Source: DCFW01 sp963790715
GTDB taxonomy: Bacteria; Bacteroidota; Bacteroidia; Bacteroidales; Bacteroidaceae
NCBI GenBank assembly: GCA_963790715.1
Contig: CAWBPN010000018.1
Coordinates: forward strand, 1-64,000
Direction: 5' to 3'
DNA: 64,000 nt
Shown: one piece after another, positions 43,433 through 51,792 of the stretch
How the letters are laid out: each line of letters starts with the position of its first letter
How positions within the stretch are numbered: the stretch's first letter is position 1
Translations under genes and position numbers: made by a program
The notes under the pieces: generated by a model
Databases searched by the model: none
What the model was told of the DNA's origin: nothing
Seen by the model: the letters and a program-made list of their open reading frames with translations, nothing else

Positions 43433-44446
43433 ATGAAAACTGCTGTTGTCATATTGAATTGGAACGGAAGTGAGATGATGCGTAAATTCTTGCCTTCGGT
43501 CATTGAATATTCGGCCGGTGAAGACAGGGAGGTAGTTGTTGCCGATAATGCATCGACTGATGATTCATTGGATATGCTGGCTAAAAAGTTCCCGAATATC
43601 CGCCGTATTATGCTTGATGAAAACTACGGATTTGCAGAGGGATACAATTTAGCGTTGGCGCAAGTCGATGCCGAATATTATGTACTTCTCAACTCTGATG
43701 TGGAAGTCACTCCGCACTGGCTTGATCCGTTGGAGGCTTATCTTGACGAGCATACCGATGTAGCGGCCTGTCAACCTAAGATGCGAAGCTGGCATCATCG
43801 CGAATATTTTGAGTATGCAGGAGCTTGTGGCGGGTATCTTGACCGCTATGGTTATCCGTTTTGCCGCGGTCGCATAATGGATACGGTGGAAATGGATAAA
43901 GGACAGTATGACACAGTGGCAGATGTGCTGTGGGCTTCGGGCGCAGCGTTGTTTATCCGCTCTATTGATTACAAAATGTCGGGCGGATTGGATGCGCGTT
44001 TCTTTGCACACATGGAGGAGATAGACCTTTGTTGGCGACTTCGTTGCCGCGGTAGCAGGATCGTTTGCATTCCGCAAAGTGTTGTTTATCATGTGGGAGC
44101 TGCCACGCTTAAACGCGAGAATCCAATGAAGACATTCCTCAATTTCCGTAATAACTTGATTATGCTTTACAAAAACCTTCCGGCGGATGAAATCAGGTCT
44201 GTCATGGTCATACGTCGCATGCTTGACTATGTGGCTGCTTTATCATTTATATGCAAAGGCCAGTTCTCAAATGCATGGACTATATGGAGGGCACGTCGCC
44301 AATACAGGCACATGCGATCTCTATATAAAGAGGTGAGAAGAGAAAATTTGAAAAAAAAATCAGGTCTTGACATTGCCGAACGATTTAAAAGCAGTATATT
44401 AGTACAATATTATTTAAAAGGGAAGAAACACTTCTCACAATTGTAA
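43433..44446 (+). CDS. Family 2 glycosyltransferase
   Basis: 337 residues, GT-A fold. VVILNWNGSEMM at the start, VVVADNASTDDSLDM (NDP-sugar binding) and YYVLLNSDVEVTPHWL with the metal-binding DxD-like SDVE are typical of GT2 rhamnosyl- or galactofuranosyltransferase-like enzymes. The C-terminal region GGLDARFFAHMEEIDLCWRL is the catalytic ED-type motif. It starts 6 bp after mtaB and is probably cotranscribed. The acceptor is unknown; it may act in surface polysaccharide or LPS synthesis. Confidence 0.88.
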   Translation: MKTAVVILNWNGSEMMRKFLPSVIEYSAGEDREVVVADNASTDDSLDMLAKKFPNIRRIMLDENYGFAEGYNLALAQVDAEYYVLLNSDVEVTPHWLDPLEAYLDEHTDVAACQPKMRSWHHREYFEYAGACGGYLDRYGYPFCRGRIMDTVEMDKGQYDTVADVLWASGAALFIRSIDYKMSGGLDARFFAHMEEIDLCWRLRCRGSRIVCIPQSVVYHVGAATLKRENPMKTFLNFRNNLIMLYKNLPADEIRSVMVIRRMLDYVAALSFICKGQFSNAWTIWRARRQYRHMRSLYKEVRRENLKKKSGLDIAERFKSSILVQYYLKGKKHFSQL

Positions 44447-44468
44447 AGCATTTAAATGCAAAATAATC

Positions 44469-44990
44469 ATGGAAGAAAAAATTTTAAAGAGAAACATCGG
44501 TTTAGTGGCACATGATGCCAATAAAAAGGATTTGATAGAATGGTGCCTTTGGAATTCCAAAAAACTTGCAGGCCATAAATTTTATTCGACAGGTACGACA
44601 GGAAGAATGATTTTGGCGGCGCTACAAAAGAAACATCCCGAAATTGAATGGGATTTTACAATATTGAATTCAGGTCCTTTGGGCGGCGACCAACAAATGG
44701 GTTCCCTTATCGTTTCCGGGAATATTGATTACCTTTTCTTTTTTACCGACCCTATGTCAATGCAACCTCATGATTCCGACATACATGCGTTGACGCGTCT
44801 ATGCAGCGTTTGCAACATTGTGCTTTGCTGCAACCGCTCTTCGGCGGACCATATAATTTCAAGCCCGCTCTTTCAGGATGCCACGTATAAACGCATTCGT
44901 CCCGACTACTCGTCATACGCAAACCGTTTTGCCGATAAAAATGTGGTTGATGAAGCCGTGCAAAGCGTTTCATCTAAGAAGAAAGAATAA
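44469..44990 (+). CDS. mgsA: Methylglyoxal synthase
   Basis: 173 residues. The enzyme converts dihydroxyacetone phosphate to methylglyoxal and phosphate, a bypass of lower glycolysis. Key residues are present: His15-Asp16 and Lys19/20 (LVAHDANKKDL), the phosphate loop STGTTGR (40-46), Asp74 (GPLGGDQQMG), Asp94 (FFTDPM) and His101-Asp102 (MQPHDSDIHAL). The length is slightly above the E. coli enzyme because of a Ser/Lys tail. It lies 22 bp after the glycosyltransferase in the mtaB operon. Confidence 0.92.
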   Translation: MEEKILKRNIGLVAHDANKKDLIEWCLWNSKKLAGHKFYSTGTTGRMILAALQKKHPEIEWDFTILNSGPLGGDQQMGSLIVSGNIDYLFFFTDPMSMQPHDSDIHALTRLCSVCNIVLCCNRSSADHIISSPLFQDATYKRIRPDYSSYANRFADKNVVDEAVQSVSSKKKE

Positions 44991-45025
44991 TGACAGCCTG
45001 AATTAGTTAATTGGCAATTATTTTA

Positions 45026-45033
45026 TAATTTTG
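45026..45033 (+). promoter_or_regulatory. -7 box of hisS
   Basis: TAATTTTG, 26 bp before the hisS ATG; no well-placed -33. Confidence 0.45.
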
Positions 45034-45059
45034 TACCCCAAAGAAAAAATATAATTGTT

Positions 45060-46424
45060 ATGACGATTACAAAACCAAGTATTCCAAAGGGTACGCGCGA
45101 CTTTTCTCCTGAAGAAATGGTGAAGCGTAACTATATTTTTGACACTATTCGCCAAGTTTATGCTGTTTACGGATTTGAGCAGATCGAAACTCCTGCTATG
45201 GAGAACCTGTCGACGTTGATGGGCAAATACGGCGATGAAGGAGATAAACTTTTATTTAAAATTCAAAATTCGGGAGATTATTTTAGCGGCATAACGGATG
45301 AAGAATTACTTTCGCGTAATGCGGTAAAGTTGGCAAGTAAGTTCTGTGAAAAAGGTTTACGCTATGACCTCACAGTACCATTCGCTCGTTATGTGGTGAT
45401 GCATCGTGCTGAATTGCAAATGCCGTTCAAACGTTTTCAGATACAACCTGTTTGGCGTGCCGATCGTCCGCAAAAGGGACGTTATCGTGAATTTTATCAA
45501 TGCGATGCCGACATTGTAGGTAGCGATTCTCTGCTTAACGAGGTAGAATTGATGCAAATCATCGATGACGTGTTTTCGCGTTTCGGCGTGAATGTTTGTA
45601 TCAAAATCAACAACCGCAAAATATTGTCAGGCCTTGCAGAAGTTATCGGAGAAGCCGATAAAATCGTAGACATAACGGTGGCCATAGACAAACTCGATAA
45701 AATCGGCTTAGATAATGTAAATGCCGAGTTGGCAGATAAAGGAATAAAGCCGGAGGCTATTGAAAAGCTGCGCCCGATAATCGAACTTAGCGGCAGCAAC
45801 AAAGAGAAAATGAAAGTAATTAGTAATTTTCTGGCTGATAGTGAAGTAGGGCTAAAAGGCGTTGAAGAAACCGAATTCATTCTTTCAGCATTGGAAAAAC
45901 TTGATATTAAAAACCAAGTGGAATTTGATCTTACATTGGCACGCGGACTGAATTACTACACAGGTGCTATTTTTGAAGTTAAGGCTTTGGATGTGCAAAT
46001 AGGCAGCATCACAGGTGGAGGACGTTATGACAATCTGACAGGCGTATTCGGTATGCCAGGCTTGTCAGGCGTAGGTATATCTTTCGGTGCCGACCGTATT
46101 TTCGATGTACTTAACCAACTCAATCTTTATCCCAAGAAATCAATTAACGGCACTCAGTTGCTTTTTGTTAACTTCGGCGACAAGGAAACCTCTTATATTT
46201 TGCCTATACTGGCAAAAGTGCGTAAGGCCGGAGTGCGTGCCGAAATATATCCCGACTCTTCAAAAATAAAGAAGCAAATGAGTTATGCCAACGCCAAACA
46301 TATTCCATACGTCGCTTTAATAGGTGAGGATGAAATGGAAAACGGGAAAATCATGCTTAAGGATATGGAGAATGGAGAACAATACTCTATCTCGGCGGAA
46401 GAGCTGATCGACAAAATCAAATAA
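45060..46424 (+). CDS. hisS: Histidyl-tRNA synthetase
   Basis: 454 residues, class II aminoacyl-tRNA synthetase that charges tRNA-His. Motif 1 region FEQIETPAMENLSTL, motif 2 RADRPQKGRYREFYQCDADI, the histidine-binding LARGLNYYTGAIFEV and motif 3 GVGISFGADRI are all present, as is the C-terminal anticodon-binding domain. It is monocistronic with its own promoter box and a terminator 10 bp after the stop. Confidence 0.96.
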   Translation: MTITKPSIPKGTRDFSPEEMVKRNYIFDTIRQVYAVYGFEQIETPAMENLSTLMGKYGDEGDKLLFKIQNSGDYFSGITDEELLSRNAVKLASKFCEKGLRYDLTVPFARYVVMHRAELQMPFKRFQIQPVWRADRPQKGRYREFYQCDADIVGSDSLLNEVELMQIIDDVFSRFGVNVCIKINNRKILSGLAEVIGEADKIVDITVAIDKLDKIGLDNVNAELADKGIKPEAIEKLRPIIELSGSNKEKMKVISNFLADSEVGLKGVEETEFILSALEKLDIKNQVEFDLTLARGLNYYTGAIFEVKALDVQIGSITGGGRYDNLTGVFGMPGLSGVGISFGADRIFDVLNQLNLYPKKSINGTQLLFVNFGDKETSYILPILAKVRKAGVRAEIYPDSSKIKKQMSYANAKHIPYVALIGEDEMENGKIMLKDMENGEQYSISAEELIDKIK

Positions 46425-46434
46425 CTAAAATGAC

Positions 46435-46458
46435 AAAGTGTCTTGAATGACACTTTTT
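46435..46458 (+). terminator. hisS terminator
   Basis: AAAGTGTC (46435-46442) pairs with GACACTTT (46449-46456) around TTGAAT, followed by TTG after a run of five T. It separates hisS from groES. Confidence 0.75.
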
Positions 46459-46537
46459 GTTGCTTTGGCACGTTTTTCGCATCACACATCTTGCCGTTGA
46501 GGCAGTTATTTGTCAAACATTAAAAAACATATTGATT

Positions 46538-46807
46538 ATGAACATTAAACCATTATCAGACAGAGTGTTGATTGAACCGGCACCTGCTGAAGAAAAGATT
46601 GGTGGTATCATCATACCTGATACCGCAAAAGAAAAACCTTTAAAAGGACAAGTTGTTGCCGTTGGTGAAGGAACCAAAGACGAGAAAATGGTATTAAGCG
46701 ATGGTGACACCGTTTTATATGGTAAATATGCCGGTACCGAAATCCAATTGGAAGGTAAGAAATATTTGATTATGCGCCAAAGCGACGTTCTCGCAATTTT
46801 GAAGTAA
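46538..46807 (+). CDS. groES: Co-chaperonin GroES
   Basis: 89 residues from the ATG at 46538 (MNIKPLSDRVLIEPAPAEEK). The frame is open upstream to 46457, but the extra residues do not match GroES. The mobile loop EEKIGGIIIPDTAKEKP and the end DVLAILK are standard. GroES caps the GroEL ring. It is followed after 33 bp by groEL. I found no CIRCE-type inverted repeat upstream. Confidence 0.96.
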   Translation: MNIKPLSDRVLIEPAPAEEKIGGIIIPDTAKEKPLKGQVVAVGEGTKDEKMVLSDGDTVLYGKYAGTEIQLEGKKYLIMRQSDVLAILK

Positions 46808-46840
46808 TTTATTCAACAAACAATTTTAAAGTAAAAAGAA

Positions 46841-48478
46841 ATGGCTAAAGATATTAATTTCGATGTAAAAGCTCGTGAGGCTTTGAAACAAGGTGTTGAC
46901 CAATTGGCTAACGCAGTTAAAGTAACTTTGGGTCCTAAGGGTCGTAACGTAATTATTGAGAAAAAATTCGGCGCTCCCCAGATAACTAAAGACGGTGTTA
47001 CAGTTGCTAAGGAAATTGACTTGGCTGATCCGTTTGAGAACACCGGTGCACAATTGGTAAAGGAAGTCGCTTCAAAAACAGGTGACGATGCAGGAGACGG
47101 CACAACAACTGCTACCGTATTGGCTCAATCCATAATGAAAGAAGGCTTGAAAAATGTTGCAGCCGGTGCAAATCCAATGGATTTGAAACACGGTATCGAC
47201 AAAGCCGTAGCTAAAGTTGTTGAATCCATTAAAGCTCAGAGCATAACTGTAGGTGACGATTACAACAAGATAGAACAGGTTGCCCGTGTCAGTGCCAATA
47301 ATGATGAATTGATCGGCAAACTTATTGCAGACGCAATGCGTAAGGTATCGAAAGACGGCGTAATCACAATCGAAGAGGCTAAAGGTACGGATACGACAAT
47401 CGGTGTCGTTGAAGGTATGCAATTCGATCGCGGTTATCTTTCTCCTTATTTCGTAACTAAAACGGAGAAGATGCAATGCGTTATGGAAGACCCGTACATC
47501 TTGATTTACGATAAAAAGATTTCAAGCATTCAGGATATGCTTCCTATTTTGGAACCGGCCGTACAAAGCGGACGTCCATTGTTGATTGTTGCTGAGGATG
47601 TCGATAGCGAAGCTCTTACCACTTTAGTTGTAAACCGTCTTCGTTCTCAATTAAAGATATGTGCAGTCAAAGCTCCGGGCTTTGGCGATCGTCGCAAGGA
47701 AATGTTGGAAGATATTGCTATCTTAACCGGCGGCGTAGTAGTCAGTGAAGAAAAAGGTATCGCTTTGAAAGATGCCAAGATGGATATGCTTGGAAGTGCA
47801 GAGAAAGTCACAATCACCAAAGACAATACAACTATTGTCAACGGAAAAGGTAACAAAGACGGTATCAAAGCGCGTGTTGAGCAAATCAAGGCTCAAATCG
47901 AAGCAACAACATCAAAATACGATAAAGAAAAATTGCAGGAACGTTTGGCTAAGTTAGCCGGTGGTGTTGCAGTTCTTTACGTAGGTGCTGCTTCTGAAGT
48001 TGAGATGAAAGAGAAAAAAGACCGTGTAGACGATGCATTGTGCGCAACACGTGCAGCCATTGAAGAAGGAATTGTTCCGGGTGGCGGTGTTGCCTACATT
48101 CGTTCAATCAAAGCATTGGACGGAGTTAAAGGTGACAATGCAGACGAGCAAACAGGTATTGAAATAATTAAGCGTGCCATTGAAGAGCCTTTGCGTCAGA
48201 TTGTTGCAAATGCAGGCAAAGAAGGCGCTGTGGTTGTAAACAAAGTACTTGAAGGCAAAGACGATTTCGGCTACAATGCACGTACAGACGTATATGAGAA
48301 TATGCATCAGGCAGGTGTTGTTGATCCGGCTAAGGTTACCCGTGTAGCACTTGAAAATGCAGCTTCAATAGCAGGCATGTTCCTTACGACGGAATGTGTT
48401 GTCGTAGAGAAAAAAGAAAAAGAAGCAGCTCCTGCAATGAATCCTAATATGGGTGGAGGCATGGGCGGCATGATGTAA
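46841..48478 (+). CDS. groEL: Chaperonin GroEL
   Basis: 545 residues, the 60-kDa chaperonin. ATP-binding motifs TLGPKGRNVIIE and GDDAGDGTTTATVLAQS near residue 90, ARAAIEEGIVPGGGVAY near 400 (read here as TRAAIEEGIVPGGG), and the flexible Gly-Met tail (MGGGMGGMM) are all present. It forms an operon with groES. The mRNA ends in a very strong hairpin at 48514-48554. Confidence 0.97.
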   Translation: MAKDINFDVKAREALKQGVDQLANAVKVTLGPKGRNVIIEKKFGAPQITKDGVTVAKEIDLADPFENTGAQLVKEVASKTGDDAGDGTTTATVLAQSIMKEGLKNVAAGANPMDLKHGIDKAVAKVVESIKAQSITVGDDYNKIEQVARVSANNDELIGKLIADAMRKVSKDGVITIEEAKGTDTTIGVVEGMQFDRGYLSPYFVTKTEKMQCVMEDPYILIYDKKISSIQDMLPILEPAVQSGRPLLIVAEDVDSEALTTLVVNRLRSQLKICAVKAPGFGDRRKEMLEDIAILTGGVVVSEEKGIALKDAKMDMLGSAEKVTITKDNTTIVNGKGNKDGIKARVEQIKAQIEATTSKYDKEKLQERLAKLAGGVAVLYVGAASEVEMKEKKDRVDDALCATRAAIEEGIVPGGGVAYIRSIKALDGVKGDNADEQTGIEIIKRAIEEPLRQIVANAGKEGAVVVNKVLEGKDDFGYNARTDVYENMHQAGVVDPAKVTRVALENAASIAGMFLTTECVVVEKKEKEAAPAMNPNMGGGMGGMM

Positions 48479-48513
48479 TGACAAAAGTCATTCCCTCATA
48501 ATGTAAATATATT

Positions 48514-48554
48514 AAATTCCCGTAGTGTGCTATTATTGACACTACGGGAATTTT
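48514..48554 (+). terminator. groESL terminator
   Basis: A 15-bp perfect stem (AAATTCCCGTAGTGT, 48514-48528, with its complement at 48539-48553) with a 10-nt loop, ending in TTTT. Confidence 0.9.
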
Positions 48555-48598
48555 ATTGTAAAAATAATCTATATTAAACACACTCCATGGAAAAAAAT

Positions 48599-48722
48599 CA
48601 TGCCGGATGAAAAAAAATATGATGCTAAATGAAATTTAAAGTCATGCTAAATGAAAAAAAAAGTCATGCCGGATGAAAAATAAAAACATCTAGCATCAGA
48701 AAAGAAGTCATGCGTTATGAAA
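48599..48722 (+). repeat. Five short direct repeats, xATGCnnnATGAAA
   Basis: Units begin near 48599 (TCATGCCGGATGAAA), 48619 (TGATGCTAAATGAAA), 48642 (TCATGCTAAATGAAA), 48664 (TCATGCCGGATGAAA) and 48708 (TCATGCGTTATGAAA), with a diverged inverted copy (TAGCATCA) at 48691. No ORF is present. The spacing of 20-44 bp suggests protein-binding sites or remains of a mobile element. Confidence 0.5.
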
Positions 48723-48799
48723 TTTTTTTTAATGCAGCATAAAAATTTCATACACCTTAATTAACTATAAACTACAAATTAATACGCATCGCAACAAAA

Positions 48800-49390
48800 G
48801 AGAAAGTGCCAAAGTGCCAACCCCCTCCGTTCCCGCAGTAAAAAATTGTAACTATCTTATTACCAATGTAATGTAATTGGAATAATTGTATTTACAATAT
48901 ATTTTTTATGTGAATATATGATAATATATCTGTTATATATAATATCTTATATATATATTTAATAATATACTATTATATATAATATATAAAATACTGGAAT
49001 ATAGAAGAATAAAGAAAACGGGGGAATGATATTTAGCATATTTTAAAAAGTGCCAAAAGTGCCAAGAAAATGCCATTTTTGGCACTTTCACATGAAATGT
49101 AATAAAACATTGAATAACAAGAGATTAACTAAAACTTACAAAAAACAACGAAAGTGCCAAGAAAGTGCCAAAAGTGCCAATTTTGGCACTTTCAAGTCTC
49201 AAAAACGGCTAAAATAGCGATTTTATTAAGCATCATTAAATATCGTGTTAAAAAATAGTATATGAGAATATTCGGTATAAGGCGCTATGTTACAGATAGA
49301 TAAAGGTAAAATGAATGAGATACAGTAGTAGCACTGCTATAGAGGTTTCGGGGAACGGAGGGGCAGAATTTGGCACTTTGGCACTTTCTC
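48800..49390. repeat. 591-bp non-coding element with long terminal inverted repeats and GTGCCAA words
   Basis: The left edge (48800-48834) and right edge (49351-49390) are inverted copies: a 21-bp block with two GTGCCAA words and a 13-bp block CCCCTCCGTTCCC, offset by a few bases. Inside, GTGCCAA occurs directly at 49050, 49059, 49154, 49165 and 49174 and inverted at 49079 and 49183, making 11 copies in all with the edges. The segment 48890-49000 is almost pure A/T. No gene is present. It looks like a MITE-like element or an inactive origin with iterons and an AT-rich unwinding zone. Confidence 0.55.
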
Positions 49391-49555
49391 TATTTTTGAA
49401 TACATTTGTTTACTTCGATTAATAATTGATAAGGTTTAGTGTGGTATTTTTTTGTGATTAAACGTTGGAAATGTTTAATGAATATTATATTGACTACGTA
49501 ACTAAATGGCAATGTTTTTATTATTTTGTAATCAAAAAAATCAATGACATTATTT

Positions 49556-49586
49556 TTTGATTACAAAATGTTTTTATTTACTTTTG
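49556..49586 (+). promoter_or_regulatory. Promoter of the aminopeptidase P gene
   Basis: TTTG (49556-49559), 19 bp, TACTTTTG (49579-49586): a perfect Bacteroidota promoter, 27 bp before the start codon. Confidence 0.75.
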
Positions 49587-49613
49587 TGTGATAATTTATA
49601 AAAAATAAAAAAT

Positions 49614-51008
49614 ATGTTTGAAGCAGAAGTGTATTCAGCTAGACGCGATAAGCTCGCATCAAAGATAAAAGACGGCGTAATTATATTAATGGGTAACAAA
49701 GAAGTCGGTATGAACTATTCCGACAATACGTATAAATTTCGCCAGGATAGCACATTCCTTTACTATTTCGGACTTAATTTGCCTGATTTGGTTGGTGTTA
49801 TTGATGCCGAGACTCATGAATCCATGTTATTCGGCGACGACCTCAGTATGGATGACATTGTGTGGACAGGTCCGCAACCTACGGTCAGTGAATTGGCAGT
49901 TTCGGTCGGAGTGACCAAATCAGATTCTATTATGGAATTATTCAGTTATGCAACTGTTATAAAGACGAAAGGAAGAAAAATACACTTTTTACCTTTTTAC
50001 AGAGGTGATAGCGAAGTGTTCTTTGGCGATTTGATGGGGATTGAACCGTATTCGCTATTGAGTGTTTCGTCGCGTGAGCTGATACACGCCGTAGTAGATA
50101 TGCGCCTTGTAAAAGAAGATAGGGAAATAGCTGAAATAGAAAAGGCTTGCGCAATAGGCAGCAAGATGCACAAGACGGCAATGAAAATGTGCAAACCCGG
50201 TGTTACCGAACAATATATAGGTGCAATTGTAGACAGTATTGCTTATCAATACGGCTCGCAAGTGTCGTTCCCTACAATATTGACTCAGCACGGTGAAACG
50301 ATGCACAACAGTTATCGCCCGATACCGTTGCAGGCAGGTAAACTGATGTTGACCGATGCCGGTGCCGAGAATGAAATGAACTATTGCAGCGATTTCACAC
50401 GTACTATTCCTGTAAGCGGAAAATATGACTCACGTCAAAGAGACATATATCAAACTGTGCTTGACTGCCATAATTTGGTGCCGAAGATAGCTAAACCCGG
50501 TATTACGTGGTTCGACGTACACATGCGCGTTTGTCAATTGCTTACAGAGCGTTTACAGGCTTTGGGGCTTATGAAAGGAAATGTTGAGGATTCGGTTAAC
50601 AACGGTGCACATGCCTTGTTCTTCCCTCACGGACTGGGACACAACATGGGCTTGGATGTTCATGATATGGAGAGTTTGGGACAAGAATATGTAGGTTTCG
50701 ATGATGAAGTGCGTCCTGTTAAGCAGTTCGGCACAAATGCGTTGAGGATGGGGCGCAGGTTGGTACCCGGTTATGTGATAACCGATGAACCGGGATGTTA
50801 TTTCATTCCTCAATTGATAGCTCAGTGGAAAGCCGACAAGACCAATGCCGAATATCTCAACTTTGATAAGATAGAACAATATCTCGACTTCGGCGGCGTG
50901 CGCATTGAAGATGACGTGCTTATAACAGAAGACGGTTGCCAATTCTTGGGTGAAGACCGTGCTCCGGTGGAAATAAAAGATATAGAGGCTTTTATGGAAA
51001 ATAATTGA
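49614..51008 (+). CDS. pepP: Xaa-Pro aminopeptidase (aminopeptidase P, M24B)
   Basis: 464 residues. The N-terminal creatinase-like domain begins FEAEVYSARRDKLASKI. The C-terminal pita-bread domain has the dimetal ligands: two Asp (MLTDAGAENEMNYCSDFTRT), His (FFPHGLGHNMGLDVHD), Glu (VITDEPGCYF) and Glu (GVRIEDDVLITEDG). The enzyme removes N-terminal residues in front of proline. It has no signal peptide, so it is cytoplasmic. The gene is monocistronic with a consensus promoter; rpsP follows with its own promoter. Confidence 0.92.
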   Translation: MFEAEVYSARRDKLASKIKDGVIILMGNKEVGMNYSDNTYKFRQDSTFLYYFGLNLPDLVGVIDAETHESMLFGDDLSMDDIVWTGPQPTVSELAVSVGVTKSDSIMELFSYATVIKTKGRKIHFLPFYRGDSEVFFGDLMGIEPYSLLSVSSRELIHAVVDMRLVKEDREIAEIEKACAIGSKMHKTAMKMCKPGVTEQYIGAIVDSIAYQYGSQVSFPTILTQHGETMHNSYRPIPLQAGKLMLTDAGAENEMNYCSDFTRTIPVSGKYDSRQRDIYQTVLDCHNLVPKIAKPGITWFDVHMRVCQLLTERLQALGLMKGNVEDSVNNGAHALFFPHGLGHNMGLDVHDMESLGQEYVGFDDEVRPVKQFGTNALRMGRRLVPGYVITDEPGCYFIPQLIAQWKADKTNAEYLNFDKIEQYLDFGGVRIEDDVLITEDGCQFLGEDRAPVEIKDIEAFMENN

Positions 51009-51014
51009 TTTTTG

Positions 51015-51046
51015 TTTGCAGGGAATTAATAAATGTATTACTTTTG
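51015..51046 (+). promoter_or_regulatory. rpsP promoter
   Basis: TTTG (51015-51018), 20 bp, TACTTTTG (51039-51046), followed by a leader of about 55 nt before the ATG at 51106. Confidence 0.7.
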
Positions 51047-51105
51047 CGCGGCTGTTACGAGTTAGCAGCATATTCAAATCAAAATTATTAACGAATTAAT
51101 TTAAA

Positions 51106-51735
51106 ATGGGAGCAAGAATTAGATTACAAAGAGGTGGACACAAAGGTTATGCTTTTTATTCCATCGTCATTGCAGACTCAAGAGCGCCACGTGATGGCAA
51201 ATTTATTGAAAAAATCGGTACATACAATCCAAATACCGATCCCGCAACGGTAGATTTGAAATTTGAGCGTGCTTTACACTGGGTATTAGTAGGTGCACAA
51301 CCAACAGATACAGTTCACAGCCTTTTGTCAAAAGAAGGTGTTTATTTAAAGAAACACTTGTTGGGCGGTGTTAAGAAGGGCGCGTTCGGCGAAGCTGAAG
51401 CTGAAGCTAAATTCAATGCATGGAAAGAGAACAAACAAAAGAGTTTGGATTCTGCAAAGGCAAAGAAAGAAGAAGGCGTTAAGTCCGTAGCTAAAAAGCG
51501 TTTAGAGGCTGAGCAAAAGATTAATGAAGCAAAAGCAAAAGTATTGGCAGATAAGAAAGCTGCTGAAATCGCAGAACAAGCAGCTAAAACCGCTGAAGCT
51601 GCAAAGGCTGCTGCTCCTGCTGTTCCTGCTGCTGAACAAGCCGCTCCTGCCGAAAAAGCAGAACAACCTGCAACCGAAGCTGCAGCACCTGCTGAACAAG
51701 CACCTGCTGCTGAAGAAACAAAGAAAGCTGAATAA
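51106..51735 (+). CDS. rpsP: Ribosomal protein S16 with long Ala/Glu/Lys tail
   Basis: 209 residues. The first about 85 are canonical S16 (MGARIRLQRGGHKGYAFYSI, RAPRDGKFIEKIGTYNPN, ERALHWVLVGAQPTDTV). The rest is a lysine-rich helix (about 105-150) and a low-complexity Ala/Pro/Glu tail (APAEKAEQPATEAAAPAEQA). S16 stabilises the 30S body. Bacteroidota S16 proteins often have extensions, but this one more than doubles the protein. It may lie on the ribosome surface; no catalytic motif is present. The gene is monocistronic and ends at the shared terminator. Confidence 0.95.
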   Translation: MGARIRLQRGGHKGYAFYSIVIADSRAPRDGKFIEKIGTYNPNTDPATVDLKFERALHWVLVGAQPTDTVHSLLSKEGVYLKKHLLGGVKKGAFGEAEAEAKFNAWKENKQKSLDSAKAKKEEGVKSVAKKRLEAEQKINEAKAKVLADKKAAEIAEQAAKTAEAAKAAAPAVPAAEQAAPAEKAEQPATEAAAPAEQAPAAEETKKAE

Positions 51736-51760
51736 ATTCAGTAAATATCTTGAACTTATA

Positions 51761-51792
51761 AAAGAAGCTGTGCCGGAAGGCACGGCTTCTTT
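51761..51792. terminator. Bidirectional terminator, rpsP / MscS gene
   Basis: AAAGAAGCTGTGCC (51761-51774) pairs with GGCACGGCTTCTTT (51779-51792), with one T-G pair and a GGAA loop. T-runs lie on both strands. Its right end overlaps the stop codon of the convergent MscS gene. Confidence 0.85.

Noticed and set aside
46459..46537. CIRCE heat-shock operator before groES
   Set aside because: No TTAGCACTC/GAGTGCTAA-type inverted repeat is present.
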